From: Polynucleobacter sp. MWH-Berg-3C6
GTDB lineage: Bacteria; Pseudomonadota; Gammaproteobacteria; Burkholderiales; Burkholderiaceae
Direction of reading: 5' to 3'
Assembly: GCF_018881855.1 (NCBI RefSeq)
Contig: NZ_JACVPN010000006.1
Span: forward strand, 1 to 58,177
Length of the DNA stretch: 58,177 nt
The position numbers and the translations under genes were made by a program. Position 1 is the first letter of the stretch. Each line of letters starts with the position of its first letter. The notes beneath the pieces are model-generated. The model saw only the letters and a list, made by a program, of their open reading frames with translations, made no database searches and was not told the origin of the DNA. This document shows positions 24,569-33,949 of the stretch, in pieces.

Positions 24569-24913
24569 ATGCTTGGCAAAGTTCGTAAAAAGCTCATCTC
24601 TCTTGAGCCCCGGCCTATTAATAAGGCGGAGAGACTCGTCTGCCCAATTTGTGAGAGGTCAATTCCGGAATCACAAAAAGATGCTCACCACCTGGTACCG
24701 AAATCGAAGGGGGGCAAGACTACCGAGTATTTGCATCGCATTTGCCATAAACAAATCCATGCGCTATTTACCGAATCCGAATTAGCGCAGCAATTAAATA
24801 CTGCTGAAATTCTCAAGAGCCACCCAGAGATGAATAAGTTTATTACTTGGGTAAAGTCAAAGCCCGATAACTTTTACGAAAGAACTCGCAAGAGCGCTCG
24901 CATCAAAAATTAA
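24569..24913 (+). CDS. HNH endonuclease family protein
   Basis: The 114-residue protein contains an HNH core: C25 and C28 in VCPICER, the DAHHLVPKSKGG motif (residues 38-49) and the closing HRICHKQIH (56-64), whose Cys and His complete a structural zinc site. It is divergent from the photolyase operon with a 72-base gap, so the two may be controlled together. Substrates are unknown: small chromosomal HNH proteins may be repair nucleases or homing-like enzymes. No methylase or recognition subunit is adjacent. Confidence 0.8.
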   Translation: MLGKVRKKLISLEPRPINKAERLVCPICERSIPESQKDAHHLVPKSKGGKTTEYLHRICHKQIHALFTESELAQQLNTAEILKSHPEMNKFITWVKSKPDNFYERTRKSARIKN

Positions 24914-25609
24914 TTACCTAAGCCAAGTAGTAAATTCTTCAGCAGTAACTCTAGGCGTGTGGAAAGTATTCACAATATCCGTTTTATCAGCATAGCCCAG
25001 GGCCATACCGCATACCAACATCTCATTCTCTTTTGCACCGATAAATGGCAAGATGATTTTGGAGTAATGATTCCAGGCGGCTTGAGGACAGGTATCCAAG
25101 CCCTCACCCCTGGCGGCAACCATGAAGTTTTGTAAGAACATGCCATAGTCAAGCATGGAGCCCCTACCCAACCCTTTATCAATCGTGAAGAAGATACAAA
25201 CAGGCGCGCCAAAAGCCTCAAAATTCTTGCGGTGCTGCGTATGCATTTTGTCTTTATCGCCCTTGGTAATCCCAAGAAGACCATATAAGCTCCAGCCATT
25301 TTCACGACGTCTATCAATATAGGGACTAAACCACTTGGTTGGGTAATAGTCGTATCCAGCTTGATAGTCTTTCTCTAATTCTGGGTTGGCGGCAATGCTG
25401 TCATAAGCCTCACAGACTTTTGCACATAATTCTGCAAGGGCATTACCCTCTACTACATATGCCTTCCATGGCTGGGTATTGGTGCCTGATGGCGCTCTAG
25501 CAGAAATATTGAGAAGTTTGGTGATGGCTTCTTTTGAAACACTCCCTTTGGTAAATGCCCGTACGGACATCCTAGACACAATTGCATCTTCTACGCTTAA
25601 AGATTTCAT
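24914..25609 (-). CDS. Nitroreductase family FMN oxidoreductase
   Basis: The 231-residue protein is a nitroreductase (NAD(P)H-dependent, FMN-binding). The N-terminal block VEDAIVSRMSVRAFTKGSV and SARAPSGTNTQPW (about residues 43-55) bind FMN phosphate. The C-terminal VCGMALGYADK is typical. The frame is open to 25723, but the ATG at 25609 has AAGGA at proper distance and lines up with family starts; the ATG at 25624 is the other option. The substrate (quinones, nitroaromatics) is not defined. It is convergent with the HNH gene; no gap separates their stops. Confidence 0.83.
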   Translation of the reverse strand: MKSLSVEDAIVSRMSVRAFTKGSVSKEAITKLLNISARAPSGTNTQPWKAYVVEGNALAELCAKVCEAYDSIAANPELEKDYQAGYDYYPTKWFSPYIDRRRENGWSLYGLLGITKGDKDKMHTQHRKNFEAFGAPVCIFFTIDKGLGRGSMLDYGMFLQNFMVAARGEGLDTCPQAAWNHYSKIILPFIGAKENEMLVCGMALGYADKTDIVNTFHTPRVTAEEFTTWLR

Positions 25610-25904
25610 TTCCCAGTCCTTCATTTTTATTCCAAACCCACCCTCAGCATGCCGCCATCGCCACAATTTGGTAATTTTGAGTGATCTTACATCTATGAAT
25701 GGCTTTTGCCTGTTTAATATCACGCCCTGCTCTCACTTTTATATCTCAATTTAAAAAGCCAAAGAGTAAAGCCAGCCCTGAACGGAGATCTCTAACGCTA
25801 TATTTACCCTCATATTGAAATAACTTTGAATTTGCTGGAAATTGAATAAAATACGGTATATTGAAGCGACTAAGACTGAACTTTTCAAAAATTCCATCAC
25901 TACA

Positions 25905-26387
25905 ATGGCGCGCAAATACCTCCTTACATTATTAAGTCTGATGACATTTCAGGCTCATGCTGCATGGGTAGCCATAGATGAAGGTCGCGGGTTTTTTTAT
26001 GATCCGGCAACAGTCCAAACAATGGGTCAGCGAACTAAAGTGTGGGGCTTACAAAATTATGACAAAGCCCTTCCGCTTGGTAATCGATCAACGATGTCAA
26101 AAAAGATTCAGATTGAGGCAGACTGTTTGCGCACTCAAATCAGAACGGTTTCATATGCATTTCAGACAGAAGCTATGGGCGAAGGAGAAGCCATTATGGG
26201 TTACCCCTTGACTCCAGCGAGCCCTTTTGGAAAATGGCGGTCTCCAGAGCCGAACTTATTCGAGCAAGCGCTATTCAATCAAGTCTGCAGAAAGCCAAGT
26301 GAGTCATCAGCTCCGCAAGGCGAGTCGATTGATCCCAATGCCCCCTTGGAAATGATTGACGAAACGGCTCCTAATTCTTCTACCTAA
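25905..26387 (+). CDS. Exported surface-adhesin E-like protein
   Basis: The 160-residue protein starts with a signal peptide MARKYLLTLLSLMTFQAHAA (cleavage near residue 20). The mature WVAIDEGRGFFYDPATV, KVWGLQNYDKALP and two conserved cysteines (about residues 74 and 128) fit the surface-adhesin protein E family (PF16747). That family is named for a Haemophilus adhesin, but many environmental members have no known ligand. The frame is open for 21 codons before the chosen ATG; the signal peptide decides the start. It converges with flhB, whose stop is 3 bases away. Confidence 0.65.
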   Translation: MARKYLLTLLSLMTFQAHAAWVAIDEGRGFFYDPATVQTMGQRTKVWGLQNYDKALPLGNRSTMSKKIQIEADCLRTQIRTVSYAFQTEAMGEGEAIMGYPLTPASPFGKWRSPEPNLFEQALFNQVCRKPSESSAPQGESIDPNAPLEMIDETAPNSST

Positions 26388-26390
26388 AAT

Positions 26391-27539
26391 TTAGGCTGTG
26401 GCGCGCTGAATTCGGCTATCAGCCAATTCTGGAAGTGGCCCAATATCGGGCAATTCCTTTTCAATATTTTCCTGTCTTAGCTCATACGCCCATGCCAACA
26501 CTTTGGCAACAGCCTCAAATAGCTGATACGGAACTGGCTCACCAATTTCCAGCTTGGCATACATCAAGCGTGCCAAAGGCGGTATTCGGGCAATAGGAAC
26601 AGCGTGTTCACGGGCGCTATCCTGAATACGCAAGGCAATAGCATCCATACCCTTAGCCACCACCACGGGTGCCGCCATTTTTTCTTGGTCATAACGGATT
26701 GCCACTGAATAGTGCTCTGGATTGGCCAATACAACATCTGCCTTTTCGATTGCCGCCATCATGCGCGAAGTAGATAGTTGGCGTTGCTTTTGTTTTATCT
26801 TGGCGCGTAATTCAGGGGAGCCTTCGGACTCTTTAATTTCTTGCTTCATCTCCTCCTGAGTCATACGCATTTGTTTCTGGAAGTTAAACCACTGGAAGAA
26901 CACATCTGCAACTGCAATAAGCACCATGGGTGCCAATAAAATTAAGAACCCATAACTAATTAGTTTATAGGACTGAGAGAACGCAGTATTGACATCTTGG
27001 TTCACTATAAGACTAAAGCTGCCCCAAAGGCCAACCATGTATGTCAATCCAATTCCCAATAGTAACGATGCCTTAAGAATATTTTTGAGGAGCTCAACTA
27101 AAGTATTGACCGAAAACATTCGACCAATTCCAGCAACGGGATCTAGCCGTGCAGCATTGAACTTAAAAACAAAATAAGGCTTAAATGAGACAAGGGTTAA
27201 GGGTGAAAGAACTGAGACAAACCAAAGCGGCAAAACCAGCAACAATATAACTACCGCAAACCATAGAAAGGAGCCAAGCCCCCACTTAGCAATACGATCA
27301 AATAATTGATCTGGGGCCCCAAAGGTGAGGCCATCTTTGACAAGGTTTACCGTTTGATCAATAAACAGTGGACCAAAAGCAATGAAAGCGATTGGCAAAA
27401 CAGCAATAAGTGCAAAAGTTGTTAAATCGCGCGATTGGGGTAGTTGACCCTCTTCACGGGCTTTCTCTAGTCGCCGTTCCGAGGGCTCTAGCGTTCGCTC
27501 TTCTTGCTTATCGTTTTCTTCTGCCAAGGTTGGCTCCAC
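26391..27539 (-). CDS. flhB: FlhB, flagellar export apparatus switch protein
   Basis: The 382-residue protein is the same length as E. coli FlhB. It has four transmembrane helices (about 42-62, 88-110, 150-178, 193-213) and a cytoplasmic domain. FlhB normally cuts itself at N-P-T-H to switch export from rod/hook to filament. Here the site reads N273-P274-E275-H276 (ANPEHYSVAIRY), keeping Asn-Pro and His but with Glu for Thr. It is the last gene of the minus-strand flagellar block, separated from motAB by a small exported-protein gene. A second FlhB-like protein lacking the membrane part is encoded at 54350. Confidence 0.95.
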   Translation of the reverse strand: MEPTLAEENDKQEERTLEPSERRLEKAREEGQLPQSRDLTTFALIAVLPIAFIAFGPLFIDQTVNLVKDGLTFGAPDQLFDRIAKWGLGSFLWFAVVILLLVLPLWFVSVLSPLTLVSFKPYFVFKFNAARLDPVAGIGRMFSVNTLVELLKNILKASLLLGIGLTYMVGLWGSFSLIVNQDVNTAFSQSYKLISYGFLILLAPMVLIAVADVFFQWFNFQKQMRMTQEEMKQEIKESEGSPELRAKIKQKQRQLSTSRMMAAIEKADVVLANPEHYSVAIRYDQEKMAAPVVVAKGMDAIALRIQDSAREHAVPIARIPPLARLMYAKLEIGEPVPYQLFEAVAKVLAWAYELRQENIEKELPDIGPLPELADSRIQRATA

Positions 27540-27597
27540 GCATTAGGATGCCTGAATCTTACCTTTTTCAGCGCATTGGATCAAATATCCTATGAAT

Positions 27598-27921
27598 TTA
27601 CTTCTTTTTATCTTTAGATGAAGAAAATTCAAGATTTGGATCAACTGTTAAGAGCATTAATTTAAGCCGATACTCATCAACCATTTTGAGGGTGACATTA
27701 ATTTCATAGCACAAAGGCTTGGCAGCAGAATCCTTGTGAAATGCGCTACGATATCCGCACTGAGTGCCATCGGGATGGGTGCTATAAGGACAAGGGCAAA
27801 TGCCCTTGTAATTTGCAATTGACTCCTTAACGATGATAGTGCGAATTTGCGCGTCTGAAATTGGCTTGTTTGCAAAAGCCAGGGATGGTAGCGCTACAAG
27901 TAAGAAAAGAAGGTGGCGCAT
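27598..27921 (-). CDS. Small exported Cys-rich protein between motB and flhB
   Basis: The 107-residue product has a signal peptide (MRHLLFLLVALPSLAFA) and a mature part with CPCPY at about 43-47, a GTQCGYRSAFHKD block and one further cysteine in PLCYEI. The order C-x-C-P-Y ... C-G-x-R-S-A is a recurring pattern in small exported proteins with no assigned function. It lies 18 bases after the motB stop and 58 before the flhB start, so it is probably transcribed with the flagellar genes; a periplasmic motor or envelope role is only inference. Confidence 0.55.
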   Translation of the reverse strand: MRHLLFLLVALPSLAFANKPISDAQIRTIIVKESIANYKGICPCPYSTHPDGTQCGYRSAFHKDSAAKPLCYEINVTLKMVDEYRLKLMLLTVDPNLEFSSSKDKKK

Positions 27922-27939
27922 TACGTCGCCTTATACAAA

Positions 27940-28851
27940 CTAAGGCTTGGGCTGTGTCGCAGCCTTAGCATTTGAATCTTTAGCTTGCGGGACATCCTTG
28001 CCAAGCTTTTTCTTATCTTTATCTGCGGCAGCAGCTTGTTCGGGGGTGATTACCTCTTCCTTAGTCGACATCATCTCTTTCGGAGTGAAGGCGGTAATGG
28101 TAATTCTCCGATTGAGCGGGTTGCGGGAGTCGTCCTTAACAAACAGTGAGCGGTCGGCATAACCAGTAACTTCGGCAATTTTATCTTCCGATAAGCCGCC
28201 AGCGAGTAACTCACGTCGAGCTGCATTTGCCCTATCTGCAGACAATTCCCAGTTGCTGTACAGGGCGCCAGGACGGTATCCAGAGCTATCGGTATGTCCT
28301 TCAACCTTAATCAGAAAACGAGATGAAGAAAGTGGTTTTCCAAGGCGCTGCAATACTTGTGCAGTGGTTGCTTCTAAATTGGCGCCACCCAACAAAAACA
28401 TCGGCTTTTTATTCTCAGCCAAAGTAATCGTCAATCCTTCGGCCGTCTCCTCAATCAGAAGCTCATTACTATTTTTCATGAGAGTTTGATTTTCAGCAAT
28501 AAAAGCTTCAATCTCTTTGCGTAACTCTTTCAAGCGCTCCACATATTTTTTGGCATCTTCAAGGACATCTTCGGGTGGTTTCTCTTCCTTGCCTTTAGGA
28601 GCATCAGCACCCTCTTTATTTGTCTTGGCATCCTTTGCTTGAACGTTTGATTTGCCTTTGAAATAATCAGCAATATTATCTTTTTGAATCTGTGGAATCA
28701 TACTTACAATCCACATAATCAAGAAGAAAACCATCATCGCTGTCACGAAGTCAGCGTACGCGATTTTCCATTGTCCGCCATGATCTTTTTTGTGACGACG
28801 GGCGGACTGCCTTATGAACTGGACTTCTGGTTGTTGAGGTTGATCTGCCAA
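27940..28851 (-). CDS. motB: MotB, flagellar stator protein
   Basis: The 303-residue protein has a short basic N-terminus and one transmembrane helix AYADFVTAMMVFFLIMW with the proton-carrying Asp at position 34. A plug/linker region of charged residues is followed by an OmpA-like peptidoglycan-binding domain (about 150-265, with VEGHTDSSGYRPGA and SADRANAARRELL). The tail is Lys- and Ala-rich. MotA, encoded immediately upstream, forms the proton channel. The single-ion Asp and sequence suggest an H+ driven motor. Confidence 0.95.
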   Translation of the reverse strand: MADQPQQPEVQFIRQSARRHKKDHGGQWKIAYADFVTAMMVFFLIMWIVSMIPQIQKDNIADYFKGKSNVQAKDAKTNKEGADAPKGKEEKPPEDVLEDAKKYVERLKELRKEIEAFIAENQTLMKNSNELLIEETAEGLTITLAENKKPMFLLGGANLEATTAQVLQRLGKPLSSSRFLIKVEGHTDSSGYRPGALYSNWELSADRANAARRELLAGGLSEDKIAEVTGYADRSLFVKDDSRNPLNRRITITAFTPKEMMSTKEEVITPEQAAAADKDKKKLGKDVPQAKDSNAKAATQPKP

Positions 28852-28884
28852 AATATAAAAAGTAAAGTTATAGATTAGTACCGC

Positions 28885-29784
28885 TTAGCGATTGGCGCTA
28901 CGCATGATGTCACGAGTTGCCGTTTCCAGAGCCTCATAACTTGGTCTTTGGTCAGAGAAAAGAACCTTGCGGCCAAATTCAACCGCAGCAAATGGGGGAA
29001 ACTTATTTAAGTAGGCCAATAAGATAGCCTTAACAGCATAGTAGGGTCTTAACTCCACTTCAGCATCATGCTCAAGTACTTTAGCTACTGGACTCACAAC
29101 AGAATAAGAGAGCAACACACCCAAGAAGGTTCCAACCATCGCTGATGCAATTTTTTCACCAATATCTGGCTGGTTAATCGATTGCAAAGCAATCACAACA
29201 CCCATAATCGCCGCAACAATACCGAAAGCAGGCAGGCCGTCAGCAACAGTATGAACCGCATCGGAAGGAACCATGAGCTCTTCTTCCAATACTTCAATTT
29301 CTTGCTGCATCAAGCTCTCAAACTGAGCCAAGTTCATCGAGCCGCCCAACATCATGCGAGCATATTCAGAAATAAAGCTTGTTAACCGAGGATCAGCTAA
29401 AACTGTCGGGTAACGCATAAATAAAGCACTGGCTTGTGGATTTTCAATATCCTCTTCCACCGAGCGCATACCACCACGAGATATTTTTTGAACAATCTCA
29501 AACATCAAACACAAGAGATCTTGATTTGATTGAAGATTGATTGCATTAGAAGCAAAAATCTTCTTTAAGGCAGAAGCGATTTTCTTAAGAACGCGACCCT
29601 TATTTGATGCAACCATTGCGCCAAATGAGGCACCAATAATGATGATAAATTCCCAAGGCTGCCATAAGTGATAGAGAGCATTTAAAGCATCATCCGAATT
29701 CCAGCCGCTGCTATGAAGACTTACGCCAATATAACCGCCAAAGATACAGCCGAGTGCTAAAAGCAGACCAACGGTTAAATTCAT
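28885..29784 (-). CDS. motA: MotA, flagellar stator protein
   Basis: The 299-residue protein has two N-terminal hydrophobic helices, a large cytoplasmic loop with the torque-generating charged block (RGGMRSVEEDIENP, about 102-115), and two C-terminal helices (AFGIVAAIMGVVIAL and ASAMVGTFLGVLLSY). The loop charges interact with FliG. It starts 12 bases after flgL stops, so it is part of the flg transcript and precedes motB by 33 bases. Confidence 0.95.
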   Translation of the reverse strand: MNLTVGLLLALGCIFGGYIGVSLHSSGWNSDDALNALYHLWQPWEFIIIIGASFGAMVASNKGRVLKKIASALKKIFASNAINLQSNQDLLCLMFEIVQKISRGGMRSVEEDIENPQASALFMRYPTVLADPRLTSFISEYARMMLGGSMNLAQFESLMQQEIEVLEEELMVPSDAVHTVADGLPAFGIVAAIMGVVIALQSINQPDIGEKIASAMVGTFLGVLLSYSVVSPVAKVLEHDAEVELRPYYAVKAILLAYLNKFPPFAAVEFGRKVLFSDQRPSYEALETATRDIMRSANR

Positions 29785-29796
29785 ACCATATACCTA

Positions 29797-30708
29797 TCAA
29801 ATTTTGTCAAAAAGGGTTGATGACTGTATCTTAGCAAAAATTGACTGGGCAGCCTGAAGAAGGGCCTGGGACTTCCCTAGATTAGCTGAAGACTCAGCAA
29901 TATCGGTATCTAAAATTGCAGAACGCGCCTCCTCAGCATTGAGCTTTTTCAGATCAACAGAATCCTGAGCATTGCTGACCTGGGCATTGATTAGGCCTAT
30001 TTTGACCTGAGCACCACGAATCTGGATTATAGAAGCGTCGACATCACCGGAGTCAGTTGCATTAGGAGGGGTGCCATTTTTGAGCTTAGCAACAATATTG
30101 TCCAATATGGTCAATACATCCTTGGTTGCTCCCCCGACAGAATCTCTCTCTCCATTCGGATCAATATTTCCCTCTTTATTAAGACGGTCACCATTTCCGT
30201 ATACACCCATTGATTCAGCCAGACTCACGCCTTCTTCGACTGAAACATTCAGATCAATAGTTACCCTACCTAAAGAGTCGTTCTCATTAGCCATATTAAT
30301 CAGGAAAGGTTGACCGCTAGTGTCCTTAGCTTGTGCAAAAGATTTAATAGAGTCACGTAATGATGCTGCTTGTTGGTACATAGTAGTAGATAGGGTACCT
30401 TGAGCAAATGCACTTGTGGATTGAACTACCACCTGCTTAAATTTTGCTAGTGCCGCATTAATGCTCACCAATTGAGCGTCTGTATTGCTAACGCGCTCAG
30501 CCATCTTTTTATTGTTAATAGAAAACATCTCATATTGAGCTTTATCAAAATCAATCTTCATGCCATAACCTACTGCTTGCGGACTATCTGATACATTTTG
30601 ATATTTTTGGCCTGATGAAATCTGAGTTTGATATTTCATAACATCACCAGCTTGCTGCTGGATTGAAGTGACGCTTGAATCGTAGATTTGTTGGGTGCTA
30701 ATTCTCAT
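29797..30708 (-). CDS. flgL: FlgL, hook-filament junction protein
   Basis: The 303-residue protein has flagellin-like ends: an N-terminal helix MRISTQQIYDSSVTSIQQQ and a C-terminal helix ending SIFAKIQSSTLFDKI, with the middle segment variable. It forms the second junction ring between hook and filament. The gene lies 17 bases after flgK. The length is normal for FlgL. Confidence 0.93.
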   Translation of the reverse strand: MRISTQQIYDSSVTSIQQQAGDVMKYQTQISSGQKYQNVSDSPQAVGYGMKIDFDKAQYEMFSINNKKMAERVSNTDAQLVSINAALAKFKQVVVQSTSAFAQGTLSTTMYQQAASLRDSIKSFAQAKDTSGQPFLINMANENDSLGRVTIDLNVSVEEGVSLAESMGVYGNGDRLNKEGNIDPNGERDSVGGATKDVLTILDNIVAKLKNGTPPNATDSGDVDASIIQIRGAQVKIGLINAQVSNAQDSVDLKKLNAEEARSAILDTDIAESSANLGKSQALLQAAQSIFAKIQSSTLFDKI

Positions 30709-30725
30709 AAATTTAGGCCTTTACC

Positions 30726-32360
30726 TTATGCGCTAAGCATATTAAGCAGCATGTTAAACATCTGGTTAGCTGTTTGCATCACTTTGCTAGCAGCGCCATA
30801 CATTTGCTGAAATTTCACTAAATTAGCAGCTTCTTCGTCTAAGTTAATACCAGATATAGACTCACGACGATCCGCAAGTTGCTTACCTACTACTTGATTA
30901 ACCTTATCCAGATTCTTCCAGTTAGAAACGGTTGAAGCAATATCGCTGGTAATAAGACTTATTGGGTTGCTAAATTTACTACGTAATTGCTCAATTCGAT
31001 TAGCAGCAACAGCATCCACCGTAAAGTTTAAAGCTGCTTCCGGTCCATAAGAAAGCATAGATACAAATGAGGATGCACCGTAGCTCTTGTCATACACTTG
31101 ATCATTTACTATCGCAGCAATCTCGGCGTTATAGGTATTGGAGCCTGGATCGGCTGCAGCCATGATTTCTTCAATCTTTAACTGCCTTCCACTAACGTTA
31201 CCTCGAGACCATTGGCCATTTGGGTCTTGCTCCCATGTATTGTCCGATAGCGCCTCAGGAATATCTGTGTTAGTAACTCCGCCAGAAGCCCTAAATCCAA
31301 AAATCGGAGCCATCGAAGTTTCATTTCCAGAGACATCGGCATTAGTCTGTACTGAATTGACATCCCTAAAGATTCCCAATGTGAGGGCACTGAGCTCTCT
31401 TTGAACTTTAGGTAAAAAATCAGTAAGGATTTCAAATGTTGCGCCGACCTGCCCTGACTGAAAGATGGTTTTCGGCTTGATGAACTGTTGTCCTTGGCTG
31501 CCAGCATTTTCATTTGCTTGAATTTGTGTTGACAGAGGACCAATCAGATGGCCTGTTTGTGAATCTTTGATATAGATATTAAATACAGCGCCATCAGATA
31601 CGCCGACATCAGTATTAATAAATTGACTTGCGCTACTACGATCAACCAATGAAACACCAGCCATCTGGAAAGTGGCGGTGCCATCCTCATTAATGATTGT
31701 TGACCCACCCAGCAGATCTTGCAAACGCATTGTTAAACGATCGCGTTCATCCAATAGATCTGCGGAAGGGGTTGTATTGCCAGGAGCCGAAGCAGACAAA
31801 ATTTGTTGATTTACACGCTGTAATGCTGGAGCGAGAGTGTTAGCCTCATTCAAGATACCGGTCATATTGACCTGAGTGCTCTTTTTGATTTCGTTAAGAT
31901 ACTCATTAAAGCTACCAATACGATTAGCAAGTTGTGTAGCTGAACCTGAAAAGTTCTGAATATTAGTTAAGCTCGATGCATCATTTGCAAGGGTGCCTGC
32001 AGCATTCATAAATTTAGAAACAGCGCCTGCAATGGATGATGAAGGATCCATCATCATAGAATCTAGGCCAGATACAGATTGCAATAAAGTATTGGTATAG
32101 CTGGACTTACTTTTTTGCTCCAACATCTGCTTTGTTAAAAGATTATCAACAAAACGGGTAAAGCCTTCGACCGCAAATGCTGTACTGCCAAAATCGCGGG
32201 AATTTGGCGCCATTAAGCCAATCACGTTATTGGTGCGTCTGCGAGAGAATCCCTCAACATTAGCCCCACTCACGTTTTGAGAGGTTATGGTCATTCCGGC
32301 CTGGGCAATCTCCAGAGCAGAATACGCATTATTGATAATCGAAATATTATTGATGCTCAC
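30726..32360 (-). CDS. flgK: FlgK, hook-associated protein 1
   Basis: The 544-residue protein is the first junction ring at the hook tip. It starts with the rod/hook family signature (NAYSALEIAQAGMTITSQNVSGANVEGFSRR), has a hook-associated middle domain and ends with NLVKFQQMYGAASKVMQTANQMFNMLLNML, the amphipathic C-terminal helix. A 78-base gap separates it from flgJ and contains the direct repeat AGCTATA-6-AGCTATA but no promoter I can name. Confidence 0.94.
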   Translation of the reverse strand: MSINNISIINNAYSALEIAQAGMTITSQNVSGANVEGFSRRRTNNVIGLMAPNSRDFGSTAFAVEGFTRFVDNLLTKQMLEQKSKSSYTNTLLQSVSGLDSMMMDPSSSIAGAVSKFMNAAGTLANDASSLTNIQNFSGSATQLANRIGSFNEYLNEIKKSTQVNMTGILNEANTLAPALQRVNQQILSASAPGNTTPSADLLDERDRLTMRLQDLLGGSTIINEDGTATFQMAGVSLVDRSSASQFINTDVGVSDGAVFNIYIKDSQTGHLIGPLSTQIQANENAGSQGQQFIKPKTIFQSGQVGATFEILTDFLPKVQRELSALTLGIFRDVNSVQTNADVSGNETSMAPIFGFRASGGVTNTDIPEALSDNTWEQDPNGQWSRGNVSGRQLKIEEIMAAADPGSNTYNAEIAAIVNDQVYDKSYGASSFVSMLSYGPEAALNFTVDAVAANRIEQLRSKFSNPISLITSDIASTVSNWKNLDKVNQVVGKQLADRRESISGINLDEEAANLVKFQQMYGAASKVMQTANQMFNMLLNMLSA

Positions 32361-32438
32361 GAGGTTCCCAGTATTTAGTATCAGCTATATTAATAAGCTA
32401 TAGCCTCATCTTCTATTACGGATATTTCTATTAATTCA

Positions 32439-32789
32439 TTAGTTTTTGGCGTTAATTTGTTTAGCGATTTGGGACTGATTTAATAGCTGCTCAGTCATCT
32501 TTTTTGCAAAGCCCAAGCCATCACCCCTGGTAATCGTCGCTGCCAATTGATCATCGACCATTTCTAGGTAACCGTTCCGATTTGCCCCTTCTTTAGGGTT
32601 AAATGGGGAGTTATGCACTTCTTTTAGCATCTGACGAACTAAGGTGGTTTCAAAGCCTCTAGCGGCATCAGCAACCTTTTCGGCCGTAGTCATGGCATCC
32701 GTCTTTTGGGTATTTGCGGCATTGTTCGTACCCAAATCCCATAAAGAGGAATCCTTAGAGGCTGAAGTTGACCCTAGAACAGTAGCCAT
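32439..32789 (-). CDS. flgJ: FlgJ, rod-binding protein without muramidase domain
   Basis: The 116-residue protein covers only the rod-binding N-terminal domain: VADAARGFETTLVRQMLKEVHNSPFNPKEG and LAATITRGDGLGFAKKMTEQLL. E. coli FlgJ carries a C-terminal glucosaminidase of about 150 residues; it is missing here, so another peptidoglycan hydrolase must open the wall for the rod. The gene overlaps flgI by one base (TAATG). Confidence 0.88.
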   Translation of the reverse strand: MATVLGSTSASKDSSLWDLGTNNAANTQKTDAMTTAEKVADAARGFETTLVRQMLKEVHNSPFNPKEGANRNGYLEMVDDQLAATITRGDGLGFAKKMTEQLLNQSQIAKQINAKN

Positions 32790-33940
32790 TAGATAACCTC
32801 GAGCTCAGCCTTTAATGCGCCAGATACTTTCATGGCTTGCAAAATCGCAATTAAGTCCTGCGGAGTCGCGCCTAACAAATTGAGTGCCTTTACAACTGCC
32901 TCAAGAGAGTTGCTGTTCTCAGAGAACTTCACAGCGTTTTGACTGCCACGCTCAATATTAATGTTATCAACCGCTGATGCAGTCGTAGGCTGACCAGTAA
33001 ATGGTGCAGGTTGCAAAATCAAACGAGATTGATCCACTTTAGTTTCAACTCGGACCGACAAATTACCATGTGCCGCAGCAAAGGAACCGAGACGAACCGC
33101 TTGATTCATAACCACAGAACCTGTTCTGGAGTTAACAACTACTCTAGCTGAATCAGGCAATGCTACAACAGGCAATTCTTGTAATGCAGCCATAAAATTC
33201 AGGCGCTGCACAGGATCAGTTGGAGTTCGGACATTCATAGAACGCGCATCCAATGGCAATACAATACCTTGACCAAAACGACGCACAATAGCTTCAGCCG
33301 TTCTTTGCATTAATGAATAATCAGCATTCTTTAAATTCAATTGAACAAATTCAGCGGCTTGCTCAACTGGCACTTCACGCTCAACCAATGCACCACCAGG
33401 CACTCTGCCTGCAGACAAATGATTGTTTTGACGAGCATTCAGATTGGCATAGCCATAACCTGTAACTACTAAAGAGCCTTGGCCTTGGGCATACACTTGG
33501 CCATCGGCCGCGCGCAATGGAGTCATCAATAAAGTGCCGCCCTTGAGACTGCGGGAACTACCCATTGCGGAAACGGTGATGTCAATCTTTTGGCCTGGCT
33601 TTGGACTTGCAGGCAATTCTGCAGTAACCATCACGGCAGCCACATTTCGCAACCAAGTCTGATTGTTATAGCCTTGGGTATCAGGAATAGTGACGCCTAG
33701 TGAAGACATCATCTGACGAATCGTTTGAATTGTGAAAGGAGTTTGGGCAGTCAAGTCGCCTGTACCATCAAGGCCCACAACTAAACCGTAACCAACTAAT
33801 TGGTTGGGACGCTCGCCGGCTATATCAGTTATCTCTCTAATGCGCTGTGCATTTGCATCAGCAATATAAGCAGTATGGCCTAATACAACAAGGCTTAGCG
33901 CAATAAAGAGTTTAGGAAGATTCAAAAGTATATTTTTCAT
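32789..33940 (-). CDS. flgI: FlgI, P-ring protein
   Basis: The 383-residue exported protein has a signal peptide ending near ANA (about residue 31) and the P-ring start QRIREITDIAGERPNQLVGYGLVVGLDGTGD. The late LGATPQDLIAILQAMKVSGALKAELEVI is the typical C-terminus. It forms the peptidoglycan ring in the periplasm, with FlgH as the L-ring, so the organism has a two-membrane motor. flgI lies 9 bases after flgH stops. Confidence 0.96.
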   Translation of the reverse strand: MKNILLNLPKLFIALSLVVLGHTAYIADANAQRIREITDIAGERPNQLVGYGLVVGLDGTGDLTAQTPFTIQTIRQMMSSLGVTIPDTQGYNNQTWLRNVAAVMVTAELPASPKPGQKIDITVSAMGSSRSLKGGTLLMTPLRAADGQVYAQGQGSLVVTGYGYANLNARQNNHLSAGRVPGGALVEREVPVEQAAEFVQLNLKNADYSLMQRTAEAIVRRFGQGIVLPLDARSMNVRTPTDPVQRLNFMAALQELPVVALPDSARVVVNSRTGSVVMNQAVRLGSFAAAHGNLSVRVETKVDQSRLILQPAPFTGQPTTASAVDNINIERGSQNAVKFSENSNSLEAVVKALNLLGATPQDLIAILQAMKVSGALKAELEVI

Positions 33941-33949
33941 GATGATCTA

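Noticed and set aside
28852..28884. Sigma-28 (FliA) promoter before motB, or before motA or flgK
   Set aside because: No TAAA-spacer-GCCGATAA match found in the short gaps; these genes look co-transcribed.
32439..32789. Truncated flgJ (pseudogene)
   Set aside because: Single-domain FlgJ proteins are normal in many bacteria; the frame is intact and embedded in an operon, so it is not broken.
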